Below, piece after piece: positions 43,568 through 51,507 of a DNA stretch of 64,000 bases (position 1 is the first letter of the stretch; the number at the start of each line of letters is the position of its first letter). Where the stretch lies: NCBI GenBank assembly GCA_965243145.1, contig CBDEUB010000002.1, forward strand, positions 496,001-560,000, read 5' to 3'. The notes beneath the pieces are model-generated. The model did not search any database. It was not told the origin of the DNA and saw only the letters and a program-made list of their open reading frames with translations. The position numbers and the translations under genes are program-made. This DNA comes from CBDBLK01 sp965243145 (GTDB taxonomy: Bacteria; Bdellovibrionota; Bacteriovoracia; Bacteriovoracales; Bacteriovoracaceae).

Positions 43568-44035
43568 TTGCAAGTTGAAACTCCGAATGCCGTGGGACAC
43601 ATTCCCTCTGGCCTGTTTATCGTTTGCACCGTGGAAGGAGAGGCCAAAGACGGTTTTTTGGCCTCGTGGATACAACAAGTTTCCTTTTCCCCCCTGCTGG
43701 TCGGTTTGGCCATAAAACCTGGCCGCCGTCCCTACGATGTCATCACCGCCGGCAAAATTTTCACCATCAATATTGTGGGGGAACACCAAACCCAGTACTT
43801 GCGGCACTTTTGGTCGAGTTATGATGTGAGTCCCTTCGGCGAAATTCCCCACCGGGTGAGCGAGAGCGGCGGACTGCTCATGGAAGATGCCAAATCGGTT
43901 TTGGAGTGCAAAATGCACTCCCAATTTTGCCCCGGCGACCACCAGTTGGTTTGCGCCGAAGTTTTGGCCTCCTATATTTTCGATGCAGAAGCGCGACCTA
44001 AGATTCACCTCCGCAAAAGCGGATTGAGTTACTGA
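43568..44035 (+). CDS. Flavin reductase-like FMN-binding protein
   Basis: 155 residues from TTG 43568, preferred because GGGAGG lies seven bases upstream and the fold starts here; ATG 43514 would add 18 residues. Motifs: HIPSGLFIVCTVEGEAKDGF, ASWIQQVSFSPLLVGLAIKP and GRRPYDVITAGKIFTINIVG match the flavoredoxin/flavin-reductase split-barrel that binds FMN. Located 1 bp before fabI on the same strand, so probably cotranscribed. The physiological substrate is unknown. Confidence 0.82.
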   Translation: MQVETPNAVGHIPSGLFIVCTVEGEAKDGFLASWIQQVSFSPLLVGLAIKPGRRPYDVITAGKIFTINIVGEHQTQYLRHFWSSYDVSPFGEIPHRVSESGGLLMEDAKSVLECKMHSQFCPGDHQLVCAEVLASYIFDAEARPKIHLRKSGLSY

Positions 44036-44036
44036 G

Positions 44037-44813
44037 ATGAAACCACTGTTAGAGGGAAAGCGCGCTTTGATTTTGGGCGTGGCCAACGAGCGCTCCATCG
44101 CCTGGGGCATCGCCCGCGCCTTAAAAGATCACGGGGCGGCCCTGGCCCTGAGTTATCTCAACGACAAGTTGAAAGATCGGGTTTTGCCTTTGGCCCAAGA
44201 GGTGGGGGCGGACTTTACATTTGAAATGGATGTGACTTGTGAGGAGCACTATGCCTCCATGAGGCAACAGGTGCGGGAACAGTGGGGGCAGTTCGATATT
44301 TTGGTGCACTCCCTGGCCTTTGCCGATCGCAACGACCTCAAGGGGGATTTTGTCGACACCAGTCGGGAGGGGTTCAAACTGGCCTGCGATATTTCCGCCT
44401 TTTCTCTGGTCGGCCTGTGCCACAGCTTAAAGGAGTTGATGCGGCCCCAAGGGTCGGTGATCGCCATGACCTACCACGGTTCCCAGCAAGTGTTTCCCGG
44501 CTACAATGTCATGGGGGTGGCCAAAGCGGCCCTGGAGGCCTGTGCGCGCTACTTGGCGGTGGATTTAGGCCGCCAACAAATTCGTGTCAACTGCATTTCC
44601 GCAGGCCCCATCCGCACCCTGGCGGCCAGCGGGGTGTCCGGCATGCACAAGATTTTCGAGGCGGTGGAGTCGCGCGCGCCCCTGCAAAAAAATGTCACCA
44701 CCGAGGATGTCGGCGGGGCAGCGGTGTATTTGGCCAGTCCCCTGTCGGAGAGCGTGAGCGGGCAAATTCTCTATGTGGATTCCGGCATGGCCATAATGGC
44801 CTCACCTAGCTGA
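44037..44813 (+). CDS. fabI: Enoyl-[acyl-carrier-protein] reductase FabI
   Basis: 258 residues. NADH-dependent last step of the fatty-acid elongation cycle. GVANERSIAWGIARAL is the FabI cofactor motif; YNVMGVAKAALEACARYLA supplies the catalytic Tyr-x6-Lys; NCISAGPIRTLAASGVSGM is the substrate loop. Its stop codon falls inside a fragment of the dispersed repeat (44812-44831). Confidence 0.96.
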   Translation: MKPLLEGKRALILGVANERSIAWGIARALKDHGAALALSYLNDKLKDRVLPLAQEVGADFTFEMDVTCEEHYASMRQQVREQWGQFDILVHSLAFADRNDLKGDFVDTSREGFKLACDISAFSLVGLCHSLKELMRPQGSVIAMTYHGSQQVFPGYNVMGVAKAALEACARYLAVDLGRQQIRVNCISAGPIRTLAASGVSGMHKIFEAVESRAPLQKNVTTEDVGGAAVYLASPLSESVSGQILYVDSGMAIMASPS

Positions 44814-44831
44814 AGTGTGAGCACTTACCAA
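44812..44831. repeat. 20-bp terminal fragment of the dispersed repeat
   Basis: CTGAAGTGTGAGCACTTACC matches the end of the 50.1-kb element at 19 of 20 positions. The fragment supplies the fabI stop (TGA) and, on the other strand, the stop of the outer-membrane-like protein gene. Confidence 0.65.
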
Positions 44832-45871
44832 GTTGTAGTGAGCAAGCGCAGCCCCACCCCCCAAGTCTTGCTCACAAAGTTGTGATCCAGTTGGGCACTC
44901 AGCAACTTCACGGCGGGCAAATTGATCTGCAGGCCTGCGAAGGTTCTGGCCCCAAACTCTTCAGGCCGCGCTTTTTCACCCAAGCGCAAAACGCCGGTCA
45001 GTTGACTGCCGGGGATGGAGGAAGTGATGGGCAGGTCGCCCCCTGCGCGGGCGGAGGTTTCTCCCTGATAGTAGTTGATACCAATGCCGGCAAAGAAGGT
45101 GAAGAGGTAGAGGAATTGGATGCCGCTGGAGAGTTCCAACGGCACTGAGAGGGTTTCGCTCTCCACCTGGGCCACAATGTCCCCGTCGATGGAGGCGGTT
45201 TGCCCGCTCACTGTGAAGTCTTCATTTTTGCGCTCGGAGTAGTTTACCTTGAGGGATTGGGATTGCACTCCGGTGGAAAAGTGGAGTCCATTCCAGCGCA
45301 ACAGGCGAGTGCCCCACCAGGCCTTAGGTTTAAAGATGCGGTAGCGCACATGCAGGCCGTATGTAATCACTTCGAGATTGAAGGTGTCCGACTTGGGTTT
45401 CAATTGGCCAAAATTGAGAAAGAGCCGCCACTTGGAGTATTTTTTAAGGCCCAGTTTGGCCAAATTGAGTCCCAACAACAGGGAGGGGGTGGCCCCCAGG
45501 CCGCGCAGGTTTTTGCCCTTAACATCTCCAGTTAAAAGATCGCCCAACTGGTATTCCCCCAAATTGACTCCGGCACCTATGTTCGGCGACAGCAAAAAGG
45601 TCTTCGCTTCGTTGGCGTAGTCCACCCCCACCAAACTGCTGGAGAGGGCGTTGGCGTCGGCAGTGCCCTGCAAATAAGTGGAGGCGTCGGCCTCGGGCAG
45701 GTTTTCATTGACCGATGCCTCAATTTGCCTTTTGAGTTCCAAACTCACCGGATCACACATTCCTGCACAGGTGACTTGAAAAAGTTGGGCAGTGGCCTCT
45801 CTTGGCCAGGCCAGAGCGCAAACTAGGATGGCGATGGAGCTTGCCGCCTTGCCGGGCACTTTCCCCTCCAA
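44825..45871 (-). CDS. Probable outer-membrane beta-barrel protein
   Basis: Up to 348 residues; the start is unclear, TTG 45871 or GTG 45859. Signal peptide (SSIAILVCALAWPREATAQ), an N-terminal soluble part with CAGMCDP, then alternating beta strands such as WRLFLNFGQLKPKS, GLHFSTGVQSQSLKVNYSER and FAGIGINYYQGETS, ending in strand QLDHNFVSKTWGVGLRLLTT with a C-terminal Trp as in BAM substrates. Unknown cargo or role. Confidence 0.7.
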   Translation of the reverse strand: MEGKVPGKAASSIAILVCALAWPREATAQLFQVTCAGMCDPVSLELKRQIEASVNENLPEADASTYLQGTADANALSSSLVGVDYANEAKTFLLSPNIGAGVNLGEYQLGDLLTGDVKGKNLRGLGATPSLLLGLNLAKLGLKKYSKWRLFLNFGQLKPKSDTFNLEVITYGLHVRYRIFKPKAWWGTRLLRWNGLHFSTGVQSQSLKVNYSERKNEDFTVSGQTASIDGDIVAQVESETLSVPLELSSGIQFLYLFTFFAGIGINYYQGETSARAGGDLPITSSIPGSQLTGVLRLGEKARPEEFGARTFAGLQINLPAVKLLSAQLDHNFVSKTWGVGLRLLTTTW

Positions 45872-45910
45872 GAGAAGGGCCTTCCTGAGCTAGTAAAATA
45901 AAATTTATTT

Positions 45911-45959
45911 AAAAGGCCCTCTGGCCAGTCTACCCCCCTTTGGGGCGTTTGGCCAGAGG
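45911..45959 (-). terminator. Terminator hairpin, repeat copy A
   Basis: Arms CCTCTGGCCA and TGGCCAGAGG with an inner CCCC/GGGG stem; the minus strand then reads GGCCTTTT, a Rho-independent terminator for the retropepsin-like gene. The 49-bp block is identical to the one at 46736-46784. Confidence 0.8.
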
Positions 45960-45973
45960 GTTGAACGATACGA

Positions 45974-46483
45974 TTAGTCTGAGATAAAAACAGTCGAGGT
46001 TGGCCCATTCCAGGTTAAATTCCATCGAGACATCACATCCCTGCCGATTAAAAGGCCAGTGTTTTTGCTATTACGCAAGTTTTCTTTGGCCTTGTTGGGA
46101 TCAAAATTTAAAGTGCAAGACCCCACTCTCAAATTTAGGGCCGGCCTCAATTGTGATCCAATAAAAGTCAGATCAATGGCATAATCGTTGGTTTTTTGAG
46201 GCCCCGCTGCGGTTATGGCGGTGCTCATACCAATGGGGATGAGATTCAAATATTGGGCCAAGTGAGTATCAATGGAAGTTCTGGTCGCTCCCGTGTCGAC
46301 CAATCCCATGGCCGAACAATATTTTTTTTCAATATTTTTGTTGGAAAATGCACTTGCCGTACTCAGTTCTACCAAAAGATTGAGTCCAAGATTGGCCAAG
46401 ATATTTGGAGTGTGTGAAATGCCCGCGACATTGCCATTTGGTGTTTGATTTAAAACAATATGAAAATGGTTGGAGTGGGGCAT
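45974..46483 (-). CDS. Retropepsin-like aspartic protease domain protein
   Basis: 169 residues. CSAMGLVDTGATRTSIDTHL carries the catalytic D-T-G of single-domain aspartic proteases, and TGLLIGRDVMSRWNLTWNG is the C-terminal LLGRD-type strand that completes the fold. No signal peptide, so probably cytoplasmic; active as a homodimer by family analogy. It starts as the upstream small gene ends, so the two are translationally coupled. In many bacteria such proteases sit beside small proteins of this type; their substrate is unknown. Confidence 0.8.
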   Translation of the reverse strand: MPHSNHFHIVLNQTPNGNVAGISHTPNILANLGLNLLVELSTASAFSNKNIEKKYCSAMGLVDTGATRTSIDTHLAQYLNLIPIGMSTAITAAGPQKTNDYAIDLTFIGSQLRPALNLRVGSCTLNFDPNKAKENLRNSKNTGLLIGRDVMSRWNLTWNGPTSTVFISD

Positions 46484-46729
46484 TTATAGGGCCAACTTGA
46501 GAAAACCGATCTGTTCATCATCACTGATAACTTGTTGAATAATAAATTCTTCTGGTGAAAAGTGAGAAGTTGCGTAGTTGAGAGCGTCTGAAAATTCATC
46601 AAAAACTTTTGCCACTTGAGCATCGTGAATGACGACATATTTGTGGTGGTAAGCGGGGTCTTTGAGCCAAACTTCGAGGTTTGCTTCAAAAAAGGATAGA
46701 TTTCTTTCCTTACTGGTTTTTTCGTTCAT
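46484..46729 (-). CDS. Small protein paired with the retropepsin-like protease
   Basis: 81 residues. The middle KYVVIHDAQVAKVFDEFSDA followed by LNYATSHF and FIIQQVI resembles the DUF5678-type fold, a compact alpha/beta domain found beside aspartyl-protease genes. It ends at the start of the protease gene. The pair lies between two identical terminator blocks, so it forms a closed transcription unit. Confidence 0.65.
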   Translation of the reverse strand: MNEKTSKERNLSFFEANLEVWLKDPAYHHKYVVIHDAQVAKVFDEFSDALNYATSHFSPEEFIIQQVISDDEQIGFLKLAL

Positions 46730-46735
46730 AAGTAA

Positions 46736-46784
46736 AAAAGGCCCTCTGGCCAGTCTACCCCCCTTTGGGGCGTTTGGCCAGAGG
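46736..46784 (-). terminator. Terminator hairpin, repeat copy B
   Basis: Identical in all 49 bp to 45911-45959, followed on the minus strand by TTTTTTAC. Lies 17 bp beyond the stop of the secreted paralog 3 gene, whose transcript it would end. Confidence 0.8.
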
Positions 46785-46801
46785 TTGTCTTGAGTCGCTG
46801 T

Positions 46802-47533
46802 CTATAGGGCCTGTAACGGATGTGGCCCAATGGCCAGGTCATCCCGTTCCGCATCCACGGGCCGGCCATACTGGTTCAAGAAATTTTCAAAGAGGTTAAA
46901 AATCCGGCGTTTTATTTCTGACTTTTTCTTCCCATCGATAATGCCGGCACGGATTTGCCGGCGCAAAATTTCGCGGGCCTCGTAGTCGTCAATGCCCGTA
47001 ACCTGGCCATCTTCGTGAGCAAACAGGCCATAGGTCATGGTGAGGCCGACGATACCGGATGCAAGAGAGAGGACGAGGGCCTTTTTTGTACCAATCATGG
47101 GGCGTAAAGGTTTTATAAAAAAGTGTTCGATAAGGCCCACTCCTCCGAATACTCCCGCAAATGTGGAAGATATGGCAACTGTAAAACCCAGTATTCTTCT
47201 GGCCATAATGATCCCGTGCTCGCCTTTCAAGTCGTCCATTTCGGTGGACATATCCAAAATCAATTGGCCCAAATCCGCCCTGGCGACATCGGCCACTTCG
47301 GGGCAGTGGAGTCCCAAACGGGAAAGGCCTTGGCCCAAGGGGGCGGCATTGTCTTCCGGAACGGTGTCCGAATGGCAGGTATAGACGCGGATAGTTTGCC
47401 CCCCATCTCTCTCCTTTAGGAAGTAGAAGCTGGGCAACTCTTCGGCCTCGGCCTCGGTTTGATTGGCCATAAGGCCAGGGGAAAGAATCAGGCAGAAACT
47501 CAAAATCCAGAAGTTGAAAATTTTGCCAAACAT
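46802..47533 (-). CDS. Secreted/membrane protein, lineage-specific paralog 3
   Basis: 243 residues from ATG 47533, the last of six in-frame starts. This start is chosen because it begins directly at the signal peptide (MFGKIFNFWILSFCLILSPG) and gives the same length as the two paralogs. Mature features: PSFYFLKERDGGQTIRVYTC, GLSRLGLHCPEVADVARADL, LILDMSTEMDDLKGEHG, two hydrophobic segments and FENFLNQYGRPVDAERDD. Upstream starts would add MFAKIFNQSPRRFP repeats and might hide the signal peptide. Function unknown. Confidence 0.75.
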   Translation of the reverse strand: MFGKIFNFWILSFCLILSPGLMANQTEAEAEELPSFYFLKERDGGQTIRVYTCHSDTVPEDNAAPLGQGLSRLGLHCPEVADVARADLGQLILDMSTEMDDLKGEHGIIMARRILGFTVAISSTFAGVFGGVGLIEHFFIKPLRPMIGTKKALVLSLASGIVGLTMTYGLFAHEDGQVTGIDDYEAREILRRQIRAGIIDGKKKSEIKRRIFNLFENFLNQYGRPVDAERDDLAIGPHPLQAL

Positions 47534-47755
47534 GAGAAACCTCCTTGGTGATTGGTTGAAAATTTTAGCGAACATGGGAAACCTCCTTGGTGATTGGTTG
47601 AAAATTTTGGCGAACATGGGAAACCTCCTTGGTGATTGGTTGAAAATTTTGGCGAACATGGGAAACCTCCTTGGTGATTGGTTGAAAATTTTGGCGAACA
47701 TGGGAAACCTCCTTGGTGATTGGTTGAAAATTTTGGCAAACACGGAAAACCTCCT
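47531..47755 (-). repeat. 42-bp tandem repeat carrying ribosome binding site plus start codon, six times
   Basis: Each unit holds AAGGAGG (AGGAGG in the first), six spacer bases and a start codon: GTG at 47743, ATG at 47701, 47659, 47617, 47575 and 47533. The unit is 14 codons, so all starts share one frame and encode MFAKIFNQSPRRFP. The units are almost identical, so the array is young or kept homogeneous. Confidence 0.85.
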
Positions 47756-47775
47756 AGCGGTATGGTTGGCGGAAC

Positions 47776-47994
47776 CTATTTTTTGATGCGGGCGTAGCGG
47801 CCGCCGAATTTTTTGCGGAATTTTTCGATGCGGCCTTCGGTGTCCACCAGCTTTTGTTTGCCGGTATAGAAGGGGTGACAGGCCCCGCAAATGTCGAGTT
47901 TGCCAATGTCCACCGTGCTGCGGGTGGTGTAGGTGGCCCCGCAGACGCACTCGATTGATACTGCGCGGTATTCGGGGTGAATTTGGGCCTTCAT
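47776..47994 (-). CDS. rpmE: 50S ribosomal protein L31
   Basis: 72 residues from ATG 47994 (GGAGG nine bases upstream). KAQIHPEYRAVSIECVCGAT and IGKLDICGACHPFYTGKQKL contain the zinc-binding Cys residues (CxC and CxxC), so this is the zinc form of L31. The paralog 3 gene follows 32 bp downstream of the rpmE stop. Confidence 0.95.
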   Translation of the reverse strand: MKAQIHPEYRAVSIECVCGATYTTRSTVDIGKLDICGACHPFYTGKQKLVDTEGRIEKFRKKFGGRYARIKK

Positions 47995-48067
47995 ATAATG
48001 ATGCCTCCAGGCGGGTTCAATTTCATAAACACTAATATGCTTTTTGTGGCCCACGATTGTCAAGGGC

Positions 48068-48352
48068 CTAGTGTGCCTGGCAAGTGTCGCAACCGCCGCC
48101 GGTGGCGGATTGTTCCCGATCGAAAAAGTCCCAGTGCCCATAGCGGGCGTTGAGGGCGGTGACGGCATCTTCCAGACGCGTAAATTCTTGCTGATAAAGC
48201 TCTGCGCCATCCACTTCTGCCAGGGTCAGGCAGTAAACCACCGCCGGATTTTCCCTGGCCCCGTGGGCGGGGATGCCCCCCAGGGTGATAAAGGCCTGCA
48301 AGGGGGGGAATTGGTGGCCACAAGTGGCCCAATTGTCCATGGTTATATTCAT
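48068..48352 (-). CDS. Small hypothetical protein with Cys/His tail
   Basis: 94 residues, or 90 from the second Met. FPPLQAFITLGGIPAHGARE and YQQEFTRLEDAVTALNARYG give an alpha/beta pattern. The tail GGGCDTCQAH with CxxCxxH may bind a metal. Lies upstream of rpmE on the same strand. I do not recognise the family. Confidence 0.6.
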   Translation of the reverse strand: MNITMDNWATCGHQFPPLQAFITLGGIPAHGARENPAVVYCLTLAEVDGAELYQQEFTRLEDAVTALNARYGHWDFFDREQSATGGGCDTCQAH

Positions 48353-48441
48353 TTTCCATGGGTTTTAGCAAAAAAATGGTGGCCAAATCAAGTGCCGGGG
48401 TTTAGAGTGCCCCCTACACTGGATTTTATGGGGAGGGGGCC

Positions 48442-48627
48442 ATGGCCAAAAAAAGTAAAGGTGCTAGAAATGTCGTCACTTTGGAGTGCACGGAGGCGCG
48501 TCCAGCGAATCAATCGCCCTCCCGCTACACCACCACCAAAAACAAGAAGAACACCCCTGGCCGCCTGGAGTTAAAAAAATACAACCCCTTTTTGCGGCGG
48601 CACACCCTCCACCGAGAGATTAAGTAA
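48442..48627 (+). CDS. rpmG: 50S ribosomal protein L33
   Basis: 61 residues: GARNVVTLECTEARPANQ, then SRYTTTKNKKNTPGRLELKK and YNPFLRRHTLHREIK. Only one Cys remains, so it is the zinc-free type. GGGGAGGG precedes the ATG. Confidence 0.93.
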   Translation: MAKKSKGARNVVTLECTEARPANQSPSRYTTTKNKKNTPGRLELKKYNPFLRRHTLHREIK

Positions 48628-48692
48628 GTAAAGAATATTTGTTTTCATCTTTTCCTGGCCCTGGCCGATGAGCATGGCAAGGGGAGGAACCT

Positions 48693-50144
48693 GTGGCGGT
48701 CAACCTATTGCTTGCCGACCCCGATCGGGAGTGGCTCCAGTCGGCCAAGACATATTTTGAAGAGTGCCTCTACGAGGTGGCCACTGCCGACAACGGCAAA
48801 GATGCCCAGTTGGCGATTTACAACCAAAAGTTTTTTGTGGTGGTCTTGAGTCTCGAATTGAAAAACCACCCGGGCCTGCAAGTCCTCAAATTTATCAAGG
48901 CCAACCGCCCAGCGCAAAAAGTCATCATGTTGATAGGGGCAAATGCCAAGCAGGGCGATGAATCACTGTGGGACAAGGACAAACTCAAAAAAATGGGGGT
49001 GTCCGAGGTTTTGGAAAGGCCTTTTGAACTCAAAGACATCAAGGGCCTGCTGGAGGGATACCAGTCGATTGGCGACATGCTGGCGACAGTGAAAAGGCGC
49101 GAAGAATTGGGGCCTGAAGAGGAATGTCAGCTCGACGACGGCCAGTTTACCAAAATTAAAATTGCCGAATTTTACAGCGCCCAGCCGGTTTTATTCGACA
49201 TTTTTATCAAGCTCAAGAGCAACCACTACATCAAAATACTCCACGCCGGCGATACGCTTTCCAAGGCCCGATTGGATAAATACAAGGAAGACAAAAGGGT
49301 CGAGTTCTTGTATTTTCATAAAAACGACCTCTACAAATATGTCAAATTTGGCAGCTATTTTGCCAAACAAGTGGTCAATACCCAGAAAATTTCCCTGGAT
49401 AAAAAGGTCAAATTTTTGCAAAATGTGACGGAAAAATTTTTGGAAAATTCTTTTGAAGAAGGGATTAAACCGCAAATTGTCGATCAGGGCAAAGAATTGG
49501 CCGAGAATATGTATCTTTTAATTAAAACAAACCGCGACTTATACAGTATCTTGCGTTCTTACCAGGATTTCGATCCCAACGCTTTCACTCACGCCTACTT
49601 GGTTTCCCTGTTTTCAGTGGCCATTATCAAACAATTTGACTGGCAATCGAAGACGACTTTGGAATGCACTTCGCTGGCCTGTTTCTTTCACGATATTGGA
49701 AAGATGTATTTGCCCAAGGAACTGTTGAAACTCAAAGTTAAAGACATGGACGAGGAGCAGTTTGAGCAATACAAGCGCCATCCTGAGTTGGGCCATCAGG
49801 CCATCGAGAACAACAACACGGTCAACAACTCGGTCAAACAGATTATTTTACAGCACCACGAACACTACGACGGTTCGGGCTTCCCCCACGCCGTCAAGGG
49901 TTCCAAAATTTTAACTCTCTCCAATGTAGTGTGTTTGGCAGACAATTTCGTTCACATCGTTCAAGACGAGGATAAAAAACCCGTTGACGCTTTGAAGGTT
50001 CTTCTCGAACGCCGCGATCAATTGGCCTGGTACAATTCCACCATCGTGGAAAAATTGATCCAGGTTTTTATCGACCCCGAAAAGAAGGAACAAGAGGAAA
50101 AAAAGGCGGGTAGCTTACGCCTCACTCAAAAGAAAGTTTCTTGA
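48693..50144 (+). CDS. Degenerate receiver domain plus HD-GYP-like phosphodiesterase domain
   Basis: 483 residues from GTG 48693 (GAGGAA upstream). The N-terminal 120 residues have a CheY fold with acidic pair D9/D11, but the phospho-acceptor Asp is Ser (VVVLSLELKNHPG), so it probably cannot be phosphorylated by a kinase. A middle region of about 150 residues follows. The C-terminus is HD-GYP-like: FFHDIGKMYLPKELL with the HD metal pair and HHEHYDGSGFPHAVKGSKIL, where GYP is GFP. It may hydrolyse or bind cyclic di-GMP. The last codons lie in a 25-bp repeat also found at 50394-50418. Confidence 0.85.
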   Translation: MAVNLLLADPDREWLQSAKTYFEECLYEVATADNGKDAQLAIYNQKFFVVVLSLELKNHPGLQVLKFIKANRPAQKVIMLIGANAKQGDESLWDKDKLKKMGVSEVLERPFELKDIKGLLEGYQSIGDMLATVKRREELGPEEECQLDDGQFTKIKIAEFYSAQPVLFDIFIKLKSNHYIKILHAGDTLSKARLDKYKEDKRVEFLYFHKNDLYKYVKFGSYFAKQVVNTQKISLDKKVKFLQNVTEKFLENSFEEGIKPQIVDQGKELAENMYLLIKTNRDLYSILRSYQDFDPNAFTHAYLVSLFSVAIIKQFDWQSKTTLECTSLACFFHDIGKMYLPKELLKLKVKDMDEEQFEQYKRHPELGHQAIENNNTVNNSVKQIILQHHEHYDGSGFPHAVKGSKILTLSNVVCLADNFVHIVQDEDKKPVDALKVLLERRDQLAWYNSTIVEKLIQVFIDPEKKEQEEKKAGSLRLTQKKVS

Positions 50145-50418
50145 GGTAACTGCTCACACTTCAGGCCTGCTTGCCTCCGCATCCTGCTTCGGCACTGCCC
50201 ATCGGGGCAGTCGTCGCTCGTCGCCCTCCTGGCGACTCCGTGCAAGTCAGCTTCGCCATCGCTCCTTGCGATGTGCAGAGAGCACGCCTCAGTCGCTCTG
50301 TCTCGCTTCCTCCCAATCTGACCTAAATTGCGAGCACTTACCTTGCTTGTGTCATGGTTTTTTATTTGGAGCTGGAGTGGCCTAATGAATGAATCACTCA
50401 AAAGAAAGTTTCTTGAGG
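50122..50418. repeat. Dispersed repeat element copy 2, bracketed by a perfect 25-bp direct repeat
   Basis: Direct copies (TCACTCAAAAGAAAGTTTCT then TGAGG) occupy 50122-50146 and 50394-50418. Between them lies a 247-bp insert. Its body 50145-50342 has terminal inverted repeats GGTAACTGCTCACACTTCAG and, reversed, GGTAAGTGCTCGCAATTTAG. On the minus strand it folds into hairpins with AGGA-type loops at 50257-50273 and 50220-50236. A 51-bp tail ends CTAATGAATGAA, comparable to the outer end of copy 1. No coding capacity. Confidence 0.75.
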
Positions 50419-51431
50419 GGGGTCGCCTGAAAACTTTTCTCCGTGCGGGAGAAATGTTTGAGCCATTCCCGCCCCAAGACATAGGGGAATTTGCGGTTGG
50501 AGGCGGTCATGGCAAAATTTTTCCACTTTTCCAGGCGCAGTCCGGGCAGAGTGTTGATCAAACTGGAGGCCACATACTGGTAGGTGCGGTCGTTTTGATC
50601 TTCCACTTCAATGGTCATCAAAGGTTTCTCCATCAGGCCTTCCAGCTTTTCTTTCATTTCCTCATTCATTTTGTCGATGATGGACAGGGAGCGCAGGTCG
50701 GTCACTTGGTTGATAAATTTTTGCACCTTCGGGCCACTCAGAATGTGGCCGGCCTTGTCCACCCAAATATCCCCCCTCTTTTGGAATTGGAGGGACAAAT
50801 TGCGGGTTTTTTTGTCTCCGCGGAAAATTTTAAAGCGGGTGATACCCATGGGATCAAAGGTAAAAATTTTGGAGTCGATAAAGTGGGAATAGTCCCAGTT
50901 GGACAGGGAGGCATCCAAAGCGTCGATGTGGTAGATCGTCTGGTGGGTGGAGAGGGTGACATAAGTGGAATTGTCAATAGGGTTGGTGAAACCCAGGGAA
51001 AGTGTCGAAATCAAGCCACTGCTATCAGTGAGGGAAAGTTCTAGGGGAGGCCCGTCGAGGGAAAAATTTTGCGTGTTGATTTTGTCTTTTGGGTAGGCCT
51101 TTCTGATCTTGATATTTTTGAGGATGGAGAAAATCTGTTCGACCTTTTCTTTGTCGGCGGGCATTTGGCGTGGCAAGGTGAGGTGCCACGGATTGTCCAA
51201 ATTCTCCCGACTTCTCTCCAGGTGAAAGTGGCCCAGGCCGTTTTTTAGGCCCACGGATTGCATGGAGTTGAGTTCTGGCCCGGCGAAGAGTTTTTGGTAC
51301 AGGCCCACTTCCAGATTGGCCTCGCGGGGAGTTTGGAAAAATTCGCTGATAAAGGCCGCCGCCACCAAAACTGCCAGGAAGGCAAAGGCCACCCAGGAAG
51401 AGAGAGCATTTTTGTTGACTTGTATTTTCAT
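50394..51431 (-). CDS. DUF4340-like inner-membrane-anchored protein
   Basis: 345 residues. N-terminal anchor (SSWVAFAFLAVLVAAAFISE), then repeated beta-alpha units typical of DUF4340: NPWHLTLPRQMPADKEKVEQ, IFSILKNIKI, LSLGFTNPIDNSTYVTLSTH. Such proteins often accompany gliding or ABC-transport operons; here it stands alone. Its final codons (KKLSFE-stop) are antisense to the copy of the 25-bp repeat, so both this gene and the convergent HD-GYP gene keep intact ends. Confidence 0.72.
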   Translation of the reverse strand: MKIQVNKNALSSWVAFAFLAVLVAAAFISEFFQTPREANLEVGLYQKLFAGPELNSMQSVGLKNGLGHFHLERSRENLDNPWHLTLPRQMPADKEKVEQIFSILKNIKIRKAYPKDKINTQNFSLDGPPLELSLTDSSGLISTLSLGFTNPIDNSTYVTLSTHQTIYHIDALDASLSNWDYSHFIDSKIFTFDPMGITRFKIFRGDKKTRNLSLQFQKRGDIWVDKAGHILSGPKVQKFINQVTDLRSLSIIDKMNEEMKEKLEGLMEKPLMTIEVEDQNDRTYQYVASSLINTLPGLRLEKWKNFAMTASNRKFPYVLGREWLKHFSRTEKSFQATPLKKLSFE

Positions 51432-51507
51432 CCCGAAACCCGCCTTGCTTCTTTCAATTTATCTTGATAGATCAAAATCGGCCACCGGCAGTGAAGAGAG
51501 GTCAAAA

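Noticed and set aside
45911..46784. Integron attC sites around the protease pair
   Set aside because: The repeats are strong hairpins followed by T-runs directly after stops. The GTTRRRY core is present by chance near copy A only, and no integrase is present.
47534..47950. Long N-terminus of the paralog 3 frame through the rpmE region
   Set aside because: Beyond the repeat array the frame is a shadow of rpmE, and it lacks a ribosome binding site.
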